A stretch of 23,050 nucleotides of DNA from Chloroflexota bacterium (GCA_005881235.1 VBEQ01000176.1:1-23050); one strand, 5' to 3'. Shown: positions 15,361-23,050, numbered from the stretch's first letter. Notes: generated from the sequence alone by a model not told the origin. Program-made: numbers and translations.

Positions 15361-16160
15361 TGCCGGCGCCGGCGGAGATCGGCGTGTTCGGCGGTTCCGG
15401 ATTCTATGAATGGTTCAGCGGCGCGGAGCTGGTCACGATGGAGACACCGTACGGCACGCCCAGCGCGCCGATCTCGGTGGCGGATGTCGCGGGCCGTCGC
15501 GTGGCGTTCCTTCCGCGCCATGGCCCGCGCCACACGATTCCCGCGCCCTTCGTCAATTACCGAGCCAATGTGTGGGCGATGCATGAGCTGGGCGTGCGCC
15601 GCATCATCGGCCCCTCGGCAGTCGGCAGCCTCCAGCCGGACCTGCATCCAGGCGACCTGGTGATCTGCGACCAGTTCATCGACCGCACCAGCGGCCGATC
15701 GGACACCTATTACCCCGGGCCGGAGGTGGTGCACATCAGCGCCGCCGATCCGTATTGTCCCGAGCTGCGCGCGCTGGCCGGAGGCGTTGCCCGGGAACAG
15801 GCCATGCGCTTTCGCCCCGCCGGGACCGTCGTCGTCGTGCAGGGCCCTCGCTTCTCGACGCGCGCTGAGAGCCGCTGGTACGGGCGGATGGGTTGGGACA
15901 TCGTCGGCATGACCCAGTATCCGGAGGTGATCCTCGCGCGCGAGCTCCAGATGTGCTACCTGAATCTCTCGCTCGTCACGGACTACGACGCGGGCGTCGA
16001 GGGCGCGCCCGAAGTGGCAGCGGTGCAGGCCCAGGAGGTGATGCGGGTGCTGGCTGCCAACATCGCCCGCGTCCGCGACCTTCTCGCCACCCTCATCCCG
16101 ATCATCCCCGCGACTCCGAGCTGCGACTGCCAGCGTTCGCTGCAAGGCGCCCGCATGTGA
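15360..16160 (+). CDS. S-methyl-5'-thioadenosine phosphorylase-like enzyme
   Basis: 266 residues of the PNP/MTAP family. Splits methylthioadenosine, the by-product of polyamine and S-adenosylmethionine use, with phosphate to adenine and methylthioribose 1-phosphate, the first step of methionine salvage. Motifs: the phosphate-binding FGGSGFY near the start, FLPRHGPRH, VNYRAN, SAVGSL, DQFIDRT, QGPRFSTRAE, GMTQYPEVILARE and TDYDAG. The Asp residues in TDYD favour adenine-type substrates over inosine. The start is the ATG overlapping the previous stop; upstream in-frame codons belong to the E1 gene's alternate frame. Last gene of the Rrf2 operon, linking the operon to sulfur recycling. A methylthioinosine or purine nucleoside substrate is the alternative. 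Confidence 0.92.
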   Translation: MPAPAEIGVFGGSGFYEWFSGAELVTMETPYGTPSAPISVADVAGRRVAFLPRHGPRHTIPAPFVNYRANVWAMHELGVRRIIGPSAVGSLQPDLHPGDLVICDQFIDRTSGRSDTYYPGPEVVHISAADPYCPELRALAGGVAREQAMRFRPAGTVVVVQGPRFSTRAESRWYGRMGWDIVGMTQYPEVILARELQMCYLNLSLVTDYDAGVEGAPEVAAVQAQEVMRVLAANIARVRDLLATLIPIIPATPSCDCQRSLQGARM

Positions 16161-16344
16161 CCCACCAGCCGGGATCCACCGAACCGAGCTGGCATCTCGG
16201 GCGCGGATGCGAGCGATCCGTGCGTTGGCTCCTGTGCGCGCTCGGTTACGCATCGACGGATGCGCTCCCTCGCGTGCTCGTCGCCGCCTTCGTCTCATCT
16301 CGCCCCGCATCCCGATCTGCGGCGCCCGGCCGGTGGAGCCCGGC

Positions 16345-16382
16345 TATAAAAGAAGAAAGGCCGAGATTGGGGTCTCGGCCTT
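16345..16382 (-). terminator. Hairpin terminator facing the minus strand
   Basis: A perfect 10-bp stem (AAGGCCGAGA at 16357-16366 with TCTCGGCCTT at 16373-16382) and a 6-base loop. On the minus strand it is followed by TTTCTTCTTTTATA; the plus strand has no T tract after it. Both flanking genes are on the plus strand, so it either ends an unannotated minus-strand transcript or works poorly as the end of the MTA phosphorylase operon. Confidence 0.65.
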
Positions 16383-16470
16383 CAAGGAAGGGGAAGCGGG
16401 ATCACGATATCTGTGGCGGTGTTAAGGACCAGTGAAGAGGCGGTAACGGCGCTGTCACAGGAGAGGATCG

Positions 16471-16496
16471 GACGCCGATCGGGCGTCAGCTATAGT
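16471..16496 (+). promoter_or_regulatory. Putative promoter of the glycosylation operon with upstream dyad
   Basis: TATAGT (16491-16496, 5 of 6 to TATAAT) ends eight bases before the ATG at 16505, again suggesting a leaderless message. Just upstream is a small dyad, GACGCC (16471-16476) and GGCGTC (16482-16487), which could be a regulator site. No good -35 seen. Confidence 0.4.
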
Positions 16497-16504
16497 CCCC
16501 AGCA

Positions 16505-17602
16505 ATGAAGGTGCTGATCACCGGCGGGGCCGGCTTCATTGGTCAGCGCACCGGCGAGCATCTGATGAAGCAGGGGCACCAGGTCACCATCCTCGACAAC
16601 CTCTCGCCTCCGGCGCACGACGGCCCGCCAGCGCTTCCGGCGGGCATGGAGTTGGTCGAGGGAGATGTCCGCAAGCGGGAGGACTGGGTGAAGGCGCTCA
16701 GGGAGAACGAGGTCGTCCTGCACCTCGCGGATCACCACGACTACCTGCCGTCCTTCAGCAAACTCTTCCACATCAATGCCGTCGGCACGGCGATTCTCTT
16801 CGAGCTGCTGCTGGAAGGGAAGACCTCGGTGCGCCGGGTGGTGCTCGGCTCCTCGATGGCCGTCTACGGTGAGGGGCGATACCGTTGCGGCAAGGACGGC
16901 GACGTGTATCCGCAGCCCCGCCGTGTCGATGCGCTCGAGCGCGGTGTCTGGGATCCTCCCTGCCCCATCTGCGGCGGAGCGATCACGCCGATGGTCACCG
17001 ACGAGTCGGTGGCCCGACCCACGAGCGCCTACGGCTTGAGCAAGCTGGCGCAGGAAGAATTGGTCCGGCTGCTCGGCGAGCGCCACGGGATCGAGTGGAT
17101 CATCCTTCGCTACGGCGCGGTCCAGGGACGGGCGCAGCCCTTTCAGAATGCCTACTACGGAGCCCTACGGATCTTTGCGCTCCGGCTCGCGCACCAGCAG
17201 ACCCCCCAGCTGCTCGAGGACGGGAACCAGCTCCGCGATTTCATCGACGTCGACGACGTGGCGCGCGCCAACGTGGCTGCGCTCGCCGGGCTGCCGCCCG
17301 GCGCCTACAACGTCGCGAGCGGGCGCGCGCACACCGTGATGGACCTGGCGCGCATCCTCCTGCGCGTCGCAGAGCGCGACATCGTGCCGGAAACGCCGGG
17401 TCGCTATCGCGTGGGTGATCCTCGGCACGCGGTGCCCGATGTCAGCCGCATGAAGGCGGCGGGCTGGGAAGCGCAGATCGGACTCGAGGCGATGGCGCGC
17501 GAATACTGGCAATGGCTGACGGCGCAGCCCAACCTCGACACCTACTTCGAGGGAGCCGACCATCTGATGGAGCGCACCGGCACCGTCCGCGTGGCTCGAT
17601 GA
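16505..17602 (+). CDS. NAD-dependent epimerase, dTDP-L-rhamnose 4-epimerase-like
   Basis: 365-residue extended SDR. The NAD-binding GGAGFIG lies at residues 7-13, the catalytic Ser at 116-117 and YxxxK at Tyr176/Lys180. Between the Ser and Tyr is an insertion with Cys128, Cys153 and Cys156 (WDPPCPICGG), a zinc-knuckle-like element I associate with the dTDP-L-rhamnose 4-epimerase group; these convert dTDP-rhamnose to dTDP-6-deoxy-L-talose. The product would supply a deoxysugar for the cell surface. It is the first gene of the glycosylation operon and overlaps the next gene by four bases (ATGA). The substrate assignment rests on the insertion only; UDP-glucose-type epimerases lack it. Confidence 0.87.
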   Translation: MKVLITGGAGFIGQRTGEHLMKQGHQVTILDNLSPPAHDGPPALPAGMELVEGDVRKREDWVKALRENEVVLHLADHHDYLPSFSKLFHINAVGTAILFELLLEGKTSVRRVVLGSSMAVYGEGRYRCGKDGDVYPQPRRVDALERGVWDPPCPICGGAITPMVTDESVARPTSAYGLSKLAQEELVRLLGERHGIEWIILRYGAVQGRAQPFQNAYYGALRIFALRLAHQQTPQLLEDGNQLRDFIDVDDVARANVAALAGLPPGAYNVASGRAHTVMDLARILLRVAERDIVPETPGRYRVGDPRHAVPDVSRMKAAGWEAQIGLEAMAREYWQWLTAQPNLDTYFEGADHLMERTGTVRVAR

Positions 17603-18144
17603 CCCAGAACGGAACGCGCCGCTTTCCGATCCGCTACGCGACCCAGCGCTGGACGGACGGCAAGTGGCTCTACGGGGGCCTTTTCGTCGTGGGCTTGGTG
17701 CTGATTGCCTTCAACCTCTACCGGGGCCTGCCAATCCTGTCCTTCGTCCCGGTGACCGTCCTCTGCGGCGTCATCCTGGCGGCCTTCTGGTTGATGCAGA
17801 AATTTTCGTACCTGGAGATCTCGGATGACGGGCTGCGGGTTCGCTACCTGCTCCGTCACCTCGAGCTTCCCTATAACGTGGTGGCGCGCGTGCGACGCCA
17901 GCCGCTCGAGGTGGCGTTCCAGCCGGCGGAACGCCGCCGCTTCGTGAACCGCTTCGTGCGCCGCCTGGGACGCGAGCCGGCCGCCTACATCCGGCTCGAT
18001 CGCCGCCAACCCGACCTCGTGGAGTCAGCGGAACGGAAACTCGGTCCGCGGCTGGTGGCAGGGGCGGACATCGTCGTCCCGATTGCCCGCGTGGATGAGT
18101 TCGTGGCGGAAATCAAGAACCGGGTGCGCGGTCAAGCGAGTTGA
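17599..18144 (+). CDS. Membrane protein with PH-like domain
   Basis: 181 residues. A basic, aromatic N-terminus is followed by two hydrophobic segments (about residues 26-42 and 47-65), then a soluble domain that opens with FSYLEISDDGLRVRY, the strand pattern of bacterial PH-like domains (as in YdbT/DUF304 proteins). The soluble part faces the cytoplasm, is very rich in Arg, and ends in a helical segment. The start ATG overlaps the epimerase stop (ATGA), and the stop overlaps the TTG start of the glycosyltransferase, so it is in the middle of a coupled operon. Role unknown; possibly a membrane-surface adaptor for the glycosylation enzymes (inference). Confidence 0.75.
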   Translation: MTQNGTRRFPIRYATQRWTDGKWLYGGLFVVGLVLIAFNLYRGLPILSFVPVTVLCGVILAAFWLMQKFSYLEISDDGLRVRYLLRHLELPYNVVARVRRQPLEVAFQPAERRRFVNRFVRRLGREPAAYIRLDRRQPDLVESAERKLGPRLVAGADIVVPIARVDEFVAEIKNRVRGQAS

Positions 18145-19742
18145 CACAGTCGCGCGCCGCCTGGTGGCGCCTCGACCGGCGCGACCTCTACTGGCTGCTC
18201 GCGCTGACGCTGGTCGCGGGGATCCTTCGTTTTGGCAGCCCGATCTTTCTGGATGTCTTCGCCCACCCCGCATCGTCGGCGCCCATCAGCGCCTGGGGCA
18301 TCGGCCACAACTATCTGGACCCGTCACTTCCCGGCCTGGGCAAGCCGAACGACATCGCTCCCAACTCGCCCTTCGTGTTCGACGAGCTCTACTTCGCCAA
18401 CGACGCCCACAATGACCTGCTGGGTCGCGATTACTTCGATCCCGAGCCGCCGCTCGCCAAGCTGATCATCGCGCTCGGCATCCAGCTCTTCGGTTTCAAC
18501 TCCTTCGGCTGGCGCTTCATGCCGGCGCTCTTCGGCACTGCGCTCATCCCGCTGATGTACCTGCTGGCCCGCCAGTTGCTGACCGTCCGATTCTTTGCCG
18601 TTGCCGCCGGCGTGCTGACCGCCTTCGACGGGATGACGTTCGTCGAGTCGCGGACCGCGGTCATCGACATCATCCCGATCACGCTGGTGGTGCTCGCCTA
18701 TCTCTTCTTCCACCTCCATCTCAACGCGGACAGCGTCTCCCGCCAGCGGTGGATGATCGTGCTGACGGGCATCACGCTCGGCCTGGCGCTCGGATCCAAA
18801 TGGACGACGCTGGCGGCCTACGGCACCATCGTCGTCATCCTGGCGTTCCGGCTCATCGTTCGCTGGACCCGGTACGACGGCGCCACCGGCGGCATCGCGC
18901 TGCTCAGCCTCGCCTTGCTGCCTGGGGTCGTGTACGCCCTGAGCTTTACCCGCTACCTGATGATCACGCACGGCATCACGAATCTCCCGCAGCCGGCGCT
19001 GTCCTTTATCCCCTTTCACTTCAACCCTGGGCGAGCCTGGACCGAGCTCCGGGATTGGCACTGGCAGACCTGGCACTACCACATCACCCTGACGGCGCCG
19101 CACATCTTCTACAGTCCGTGGTGGTCGTGGCCGCTCGACTTCCGCCCGGTCGTCTACTACTACACCGATAAGGGTCTCGGTATCGACCAGACGAGCGGGG
19201 CCCCGCTGGTGGCGGAGATCTTCAACCTCGGCAACCCCGTGATCTGGTGGGCCGCCACCGGTTCCCTGCTGGGGATCGTGGGCGGGTTGCCGGCGCTGAT
19301 CCGCGACTACCGCTCGCGCCACGCGCTGGAGCCGGCCGAAGCCGCGCTTCGTCACGCGGCGGGTCCCGTGCAGCAGCGTCTCTACCTGTCGATCTTCATT
19401 CTCGTCGCCTTTTTCGCGGCCTGGCTGCCATTCTCCCGGGTACCGCGTGGGCTCTTCCTTTATCACATGCTCGGCGGGTTGCCGCCGATGTTCCTGGCGC
19501 TGGCGCTGACGCTCACCTACCTGCGCACCTTGCGCGGTCGCCTGCCCGGGTTCGCGATACGCGTCAGCGGGGCGGTGCCAGCCTATGCCTACCTGCTGAT
19601 GGTCTTAGGCTTCTTCATCTACTTCTATCCGCTCTGGACCGGACTGCCGCTCACGGCCGATGCCTTGAACAACCACGTCTGGTTCGCCTTCGTCAAACCG
19701 CTGCCCAACTGGTGCCTCTGCTACTGGACCTCCCCGGGCTAG
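18141..19742 (+). CDS. PMT/ArnT-type GT-C glycosyltransferase
   Basis: 533 residues, polytopic, of the dolichyl- or polyprenyl-phosphate-sugar dependent transferase group (phospholipid carrier-dependent glycosyltransferase). After the first membrane helix comes the long outer loop with the acidic DELYFANDAHN motif and then YFDPEPPLAKL, both hallmarks of the PMT family where the first Asp is catalytic. About nine to eleven membrane segments follow, with the conserved WSWPLDFRPVVYYY stretch in the second outer loop. It would transfer a sugar from a lipid carrier to protein or surface glycan outside the membrane. TTG start in a TTGA overlap with the preceding gene. The following gene begins 31 bases before its end. 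Confidence 0.93.
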   Translation: MTQSRAAWWRLDRRDLYWLLALTLVAGILRFGSPIFLDVFAHPASSAPISAWGIGHNYLDPSLPGLGKPNDIAPNSPFVFDELYFANDAHNDLLGRDYFDPEPPLAKLIIALGIQLFGFNSFGWRFMPALFGTALIPLMYLLARQLLTVRFFAVAAGVLTAFDGMTFVESRTAVIDIIPITLVVLAYLFFHLHLNADSVSRQRWMIVLTGITLGLALGSKWTTLAAYGTIVVILAFRLIVRWTRYDGATGGIALLSLALLPGVVYALSFTRYLMITHGITNLPQPALSFIPFHFNPGRAWTELRDWHWQTWHYHITLTAPHIFYSPWWSWPLDFRPVVYYYTDKGLGIDQTSGAPLVAEIFNLGNPVIWWAATGSLLGIVGGLPALIRDYRSRHALEPAEAALRHAAGPVQQRLYLSIFILVAFFAAWLPFSRVPRGLFLYHMLGGLPPMFLALALTLTYLRTLRGRLPGFAIRVSGAVPAYAYLLMVLGFFIYFYPLWTGLPLTADALNNHVWFAFVKPLPNWCLCYWTSPG

Positions 19743-21697
19743 CGCTGGTTGCCGGCTGCCTGGTCCTGGGCCTGGGCCTGGCTGCGGGCGGGCCGCCCTG
19801 GCTGACAACGGGCGAGCGCATCGTCATCGGCCTGGTGCTGGCCGTGGTCGGGCTGACGATGGTGGGCTACGTCGCCGCGCTGGCCATCGGCGTCACGGTC
19901 GGCCTGGTCCTGCTGCTGGCGCTCGCGGGAATTGCCGCGGGTGGCTGGTTGCTCTGGCGTCACCGCGGATGGATCCGCGCGCAGGCCGCATCACCTCGCT
20001 CAGTGCTCTTGCCCGGTGTCGTGGCCGCGCTCGCGCTGGGCATGGGGTACCTCTTTGCGCGCGCGGTCGAGGTCACGCCCGACGCCTGGCTGGCCCATTA
20101 CAACAACACCTGGTCGGACTGGTCGTTCCACGCCAGCTACACCACCGCCTTCGTCTACGGCCACAACCTGCCGCCGCAGAATCCAATCTTCGCCGGAACG
20201 CCTTTCCGCTATCCCTTCGCGCCCGACTTCGGCACTGCCTTGCTGATCGCCGGCGGCTGGAGCATCCCCGCGGCGCTGGCCTGGCCGAGCTGGGCGATGA
20301 CCGTGCTCGCGCTCAGCGGACTCATCCTTTGGGCGCGCCGGCTTAGCGGCGGAATCGGCGCGGGCGTGATCGCGGTCACGCTGACCTTGCTCGGTGGGGG
20401 CATCGGGTTTTTGGTCTTCTTCGGTGACGCGGCACGGCCCGGGCTGATCAACACCCTGATGCACATCCCTCGCAGCTACGACCGCTCGTGCCCGCTGCCG
20501 AACCTGCCGCCTGACCCGTCATGCCTGGACCCGAGCTTCAACATCCAGTGGTACAACCCGATCCTTTCCTACTACCTCCCACAGCGAAGCTTTGTCTTCG
20601 GCGCGGCCATGGTGATGGCGGTCCTGTTGCTGCTGACGCCGCCGCTCCTCAGCACGCCATTCTTCCGCTGGCGCGAGACGGTTGCCACGATCCGGTCGGC
20701 GTGGCGGCGGTGGACGCTGAAGAGCGAGGCGGTCGCCTTCCTGGTCGCCGGCGGACTGACCGGCCTTTTACCGCTCTTCCACGTCCACAGCCTGCTGGTG
20801 CTGGGCATCGTCACCGGCTGCTGGGCGCTGCTCTTTCCGCGCCCGGCATGGCTCGGATTCTTTGCGGTGACGCTGCTGCTTGCCATGCCGCGCCTGCTGA
20901 TGGCGGTGCCGGGCGACCCCGGCGCCCCACCCGAGCACCAGTACCCGCGGTGGTTGATCGGCTGGGTGTCGGGAACCGACTTTCCGCCCTGGTTCTGGAT
21001 CAAGAACACCGGTCTGTTCTGGCCGCTGCTCCTGGTCGCACTGCTGAGCCCGCTGGCACTGCGCGGTCGCGCCCGCCTCATCATCGCGCCTTTCAGCCTC
21101 GTCTTCCTCGCCGCCAACCTGGTCAAGTTTCAACCCTGGGATTGGGACAACAGCAAGCTGCTGGTGTTCTGGTACATGGCCAGCGCGGTGGCGGTGGGCG
21201 CGATACTGGTCCGCCTCGCCCGCGCGCACCTGGTCGGCGCCCTCGTGGCGGTGACGATCTGGCTCAGCCTGATTGCATCCGGTGTCCTCTCGCTGATGCA
21301 GTTTTTGCCACCGCAGGGGCCGGCCTATGTCTGGTTTTCGAGTGAAGAGGTGCAGCTCGCCGCGCAGCTGCGCCGGCAGACGCCGCCGCGCGCGGTGTTC
21401 GTGACGGGACAGGAACCGAACAATCCGATCGCGGACCTGGCCGGGCGCCCGGTGCTGATGAGCTACCCAGGATGGCTCTGGAGCTATGGGATCAACTACG
21501 CGCAGCGGGAAGCGGATATCGCTCGTATCTACCACGGCGGGCCGGAGGCGATCGGCCTGCTGCGCCAGTACCACGCCGACTACATCGTGATCGGGCCGGC
21601 GGAACGCACCGTCTTTCAGCCGGACGCCAACTACTTCAACGCGCAGTTCCGGCTCGTGCTGCACACGCCGAACTACGACATCTACGCCGTGCATTGA
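19712..21697 (+). CDS. Large polytopic membrane protein, probable GT-C glycosyltransferase
   Basis: 661 residues from GTG 19712, which overlaps the PMT gene by 31 bases in another frame; no ribosome binding site is evident, suggesting coupling. About twelve to fourteen hydrophobic segments. After about the fourth comes an outer loop with SDWSFHASYTTAFVYG and PFRYPFAPDF, the kind of acidic loop that holds the catalytic Asp in GT-C enzymes. The last 120 residues form a soluble outer domain ending in YPGWLWSYG and LLRQYHADYIVIGP, a pattern shared with large uncharacterised membrane proteins found beside PMT genes. It resembles the DUF2298 group in layout but not clearly in motif. Function inferred as lipid-linked sugar transfer; substrate unknown. 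Confidence 0.82.
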   Translation: MPLLLDLPGLALVAGCLVLGLGLAAGGPPWLTTGERIVIGLVLAVVGLTMVGYVAALAIGVTVGLVLLLALAGIAAGGWLLWRHRGWIRAQAASPRSVLLPGVVAALALGMGYLFARAVEVTPDAWLAHYNNTWSDWSFHASYTTAFVYGHNLPPQNPIFAGTPFRYPFAPDFGTALLIAGGWSIPAALAWPSWAMTVLALSGLILWARRLSGGIGAGVIAVTLTLLGGGIGFLVFFGDAARPGLINTLMHIPRSYDRSCPLPNLPPDPSCLDPSFNIQWYNPILSYYLPQRSFVFGAAMVMAVLLLLTPPLLSTPFFRWRETVATIRSAWRRWTLKSEAVAFLVAGGLTGLLPLFHVHSLLVLGIVTGCWALLFPRPAWLGFFAVTLLLAMPRLLMAVPGDPGAPPEHQYPRWLIGWVSGTDFPPWFWIKNTGLFWPLLLVALLSPLALRGRARLIIAPFSLVFLAANLVKFQPWDWDNSKLLVFWYMASAVAVGAILVRLARAHLVGALVAVTIWLSLIASGVLSLMQFLPPQGPAYVWFSSEEVQLAAQLRRQTPPRAVFVTGQEPNNPIADLAGRPVLMSYPGWLWSYGINYAQREADIARIYHGGPEAIGLLRQYHADYIVIGPAERTVFQPDANYFNAQFRLVLHTPNYDIYAVH

Positions 21698-21703
21698 GGC
21701 GAT

Positions 21704-21709
21704 TAGAAT
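21704..21709 (+). promoter_or_regulatory. -10 element of a leaderless holin-family gene
   Basis: TAGAAT (5 of 6 to consensus) ends six bases before the GTG start at 21716, which would then be the first transcribed base. No clear -35 or Shine-Dalgarno. Confidence 0.4.
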
Positions 21710-21715
21710 GCAGGC

Positions 21716-22054
21716 GTGCTGACGCGCTTCCTCATTCATATCGTCGCTTTGCTCTTCGTCTTTTACGTGGTCTGGGGCATTCGCGGTGGCAACCTCTGGT
21801 TGGCGGTGGTGATGGCGCTGATCCTCGCCGTGGTCAACACGATCATCCGTCCGGTCCTGTTGATCCTGACGCTGCCGGTCACGATCGTGACGTTGGGATT
21901 GTTCGTCATCGTGCTGAACGCGCTCCTTTTCGGCCTCTCCTTCCTCGTGCTGCAGGGCATCATGAACGTCCACTTCGTGGTGGGCTTCGGCCTGATCCTG
22001 ATCGGCTACCTGATCTACGTGATCGTCAGCACCGTGCTCACGCACCTGCTCTAA
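21716..22054 (+). CDS. Phage-holin-family (four TM segments) membrane protein
   Basis: 112 residues, almost wholly hydrophobic, with four membrane segments and the conserved VNTIIRPVLLILTLPVTIVTLG stretch of the mycobacterial-type holin-like family (PF04020). Despite the name, members are ordinary chromosomal genes of unknown function, and no phage genes surround this one. It lies 18 bases after the large membrane protein but has its own -10-like element. It is convergent with the PIG-V-like gene. Confidence 0.9.
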   Translation: MLTRFLIHIVALLFVFYVVWGIRGGNLWLAVVMALILAVVNTIIRPVLLILTLPVTIVTLGLFVIVLNALLFGLSFLVLQGIMNVHFVVGFGLILIGYLIYVIVSTVLTHLL

Positions 22055-22072
22055 CCAGGTTCGCCCCGCCGA

Positions 22073-23050
22073 TCAAAAGGCCCAATAGCCGCGGCCGAAG
22101 GCCAGCCCGAAAAAGATCAGCGCGACAAAGGACGCTGCCACGAGTGGGAGGTAGAACCAGCGGCGGGTGATCCGCCCGGCCAGCAGGAAGAGGGGGTACA
22201 GTCCGAGCAGGTAGCGGGGGATGCTCAGCCAGAAGGGCAGAAACGTGACCAGCACCGTGACCACGGTGGCGTAGACGGCGTCCGCCGGCCGCAGTCGCAA
22301 CCAGCTCAGCGCCGTCGCCAGGTAGGCGGCGATGCCGCCGGCGATCTCGCCGCCGCCGACGGTGAGCTTTTCCCAGGGGACGCGCCAGGTGAGGCTGCGG
22401 ACCGCGCCTTCGAGCCCGAGCCAGGGCGCGGCGAATGAATGCGACCAGTGTTCCCGCTGCACCGCGACGAAGGCGAGCGGGTCGCCGAGGACCAGCAAGT
22501 TGGTGAGGAGGTAGACGACGAAGCCAAGACCAACGAGCAGCGGAGGGACGACCAGCTGCCAAAGGCTGCGCGCGGCGCGCCGCGCCGCACCCAGCTCGAC
22601 CACAAGGAAGGGCAGCAGCGCGAGCCCGGTGAGCCGCGCAGCCGAGGCCAGCCCGCCCAGCAGCCCCGCCCAGAGCCAGCGCTTGTGGCGGGCGGCCAGC
22701 ACGGAGCCGAAGGTCAGGGCGCAGAAGAGTGCCTCGGTGTAACCAACCAGTAAGAAGTAGGCGGTGGGGAAGACGGTGAAGAACGCCGCCGCGCGCCAGG
22801 CCGCCCTCTCGCGACCATCGACCCGGGCGATCTCGTAGAGGAGGATGGCGGCGACCACTCCCGCAACGTTGCTGATCAGCAGGGCTGCCGTCCGCGCCGG
22901 CAACCCGACGGCGGACACCGCGCTGATCAGCGCCGGGTAGAGCGGGAAGAAGGCAATCAGGTTCCGGGCATCACCCGCCGCTTCGTAACCGTGAGTGGCG
23001 AGATAGACGTAGTGCCGCGCGTCCCACTGGTCCCACGCCCGGCCGAGCGC
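22073..23050 (-). CDS. PIG-V-like mannosyltransferase family membrane protein (5' truncated)
   Basis: At least 325 residues; the frame is open to the window edge, so the N-terminus is missing. The upstream-most visible part contains WDQWDARHYVYLATHGYEA followed by AFFPLYPALI, the typical outer-loop motif of PIG-V-like GT-C enzymes, where the Asp near the Trp is thought to be catalytic. At least eight hydrophobic segments follow, ending in an aromatic C-terminus. A GTG at 22918 is not the true start because the motif lies upstream of it. It would transfer mannose or a similar sugar from a lipid carrier on the outer face, complementing the PMT operon next door. Confidence 0.9.
   Translation of the reverse strand, partial: ALGRAWDQWDARHYVYLATHGYEAAGDARNLIAFFPLYPALISAVSAVGLPARTAALLISNVAGVVAAILLYEIARVDGRERAAWRAAAFFTVFPTAYFLLVGYTEALFCALTFGSVLAARHKRWLWAGLLGGLASAARLTGLALLPFLVVELGAARRAARSLWQLVVPPLLVGLGFVVYLLTNLLVLGDPLAFVAVQREHWSHSFAAPWLGLEGAVRSLTWRVPWEKLTVGGGEIAGGIAAYLATALSWLRLRPADAVYATVVTVLVTFLPFWLSIPRYLLGLYPLFLLAGRITRRWFYLPLVAASFVALIFFGLAFGRGYWAF

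Larger units (their letters stand above)
16161..16504. other. 344-base intergenic region
   Basis: No convincing gene on either strand. The first 180 bases hold nothing I recognise. Bases 16345-16382 hold a hairpin with its T tract on the minus strand. Bases 16471-16496 hold a dyad and the -10 of the next operon. Confidence 0.7.

Noticed and set aside
16345..16350. TATAAA as a plus-strand promoter
   Set aside because: No -35 in range, and the bases are better explained as the T tract of the minus-facing hairpin.
18324..19466. 380-codon minus-strand open frame opposite the PMT gene
   Set aside because: Extreme charged composition, shadow of the hydrophobic PMT-type protein.
20768..22045. 425-codon minus-strand open frame
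   Set aside because: Its product is an unnatural run of His, Asp, Gln and Arg, and it lies opposite two membrane proteins with good hydrophobic segments.
21716..22054. Prophage remnant suggested by the holin-family protein
   Set aside because: The family is chromosomal in many bacteria and no other phage gene is in the window.

Overview
The window is high-GC, gene-dense DNA of a free-living bacterium with 26 protein genes that I accept plus one doubtful mini-gene, no RNA genes, no phage or IS genes and no CRISPR. The gene mix (tandem type I glutamine synthetases, MTA phosphorylase, MgtC, a PMT-type glycosyltransferase with a large partner membrane protein, a phage-holin-family protein), the short overlaps between genes and several start codons sitting 6-8 bases after a -10-like hexamer point to a Terrabacteria lineage such as Chloroflexota or Dormibacterota. 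That placement is an inference from style, not from a marker gene.

Layout. 1-1313 (+): the 3' end of an Fpg/Nei DNA glycosylase, then a short-chain dehydrogenase. 1348-6055 (-): a nitrogen block. It runs from glnA (4527-5984) through a hairpin terminator to an apparent operon of a 43-residue ORF, a second glutamine-synthetase-like protein, a small membrane protein, a membrane-anchored SRPBCC protein, a tandem ACT-domain protein and a short conserved protein. 6101-8694 (-): an ABC-F ATPase, with a short palindromic repeat inserted in its coding sequence, followed by a membrane protein. 8773-9878 (+): an orphan protein and an MgtC-family protein. 9876-9969 (+): a minute promoter / ribosome-binding site / 11-codon ORF / terminator unit. 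9976-11531 (-): two crotonase-fold enzymes resembling PaaF and PaaG.

11616-13190 (+): an exported membrane-anchored protein and two small membrane proteins, with promoters between them. 13215-16160 (+): a tightly coupled sulfur-related operon with an IscR-like dyad at its promoter: an Rrf2-family regulator, two adjacent ThiF/MoeB-like E1 enzymes (one with the conserved Cys replaced by Ser) and an MTA phosphorylase. 16161-16504 is a 344-base gene-free stretch with a minus-facing hairpin terminator and the promoter of the next operon. 16505-21697 (+): a surface glycosylation operon: a dTDP-L-rhamnose 4-epimerase-like enzyme, a PH-like membrane protein, a PMT-type GT-C transferase and a 661-residue GT-C-like membrane protein. 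21716-22054 (+): a holin-family membrane protein. 22073-23050 (-): a PIG-V-like mannosyltransferase cut off by the window end.

The most interesting points are the Rrf2 / double-E1 / MTAP operon with its operator and RBS-masking hairpin, the tiny transcription unit at 9876-9969, the 43-residue ORF and unconventional start of the second glutamine synthetase, and the palindromic insertion in the ABC-F gene. All readings are by eye; no searches or alignments were run.
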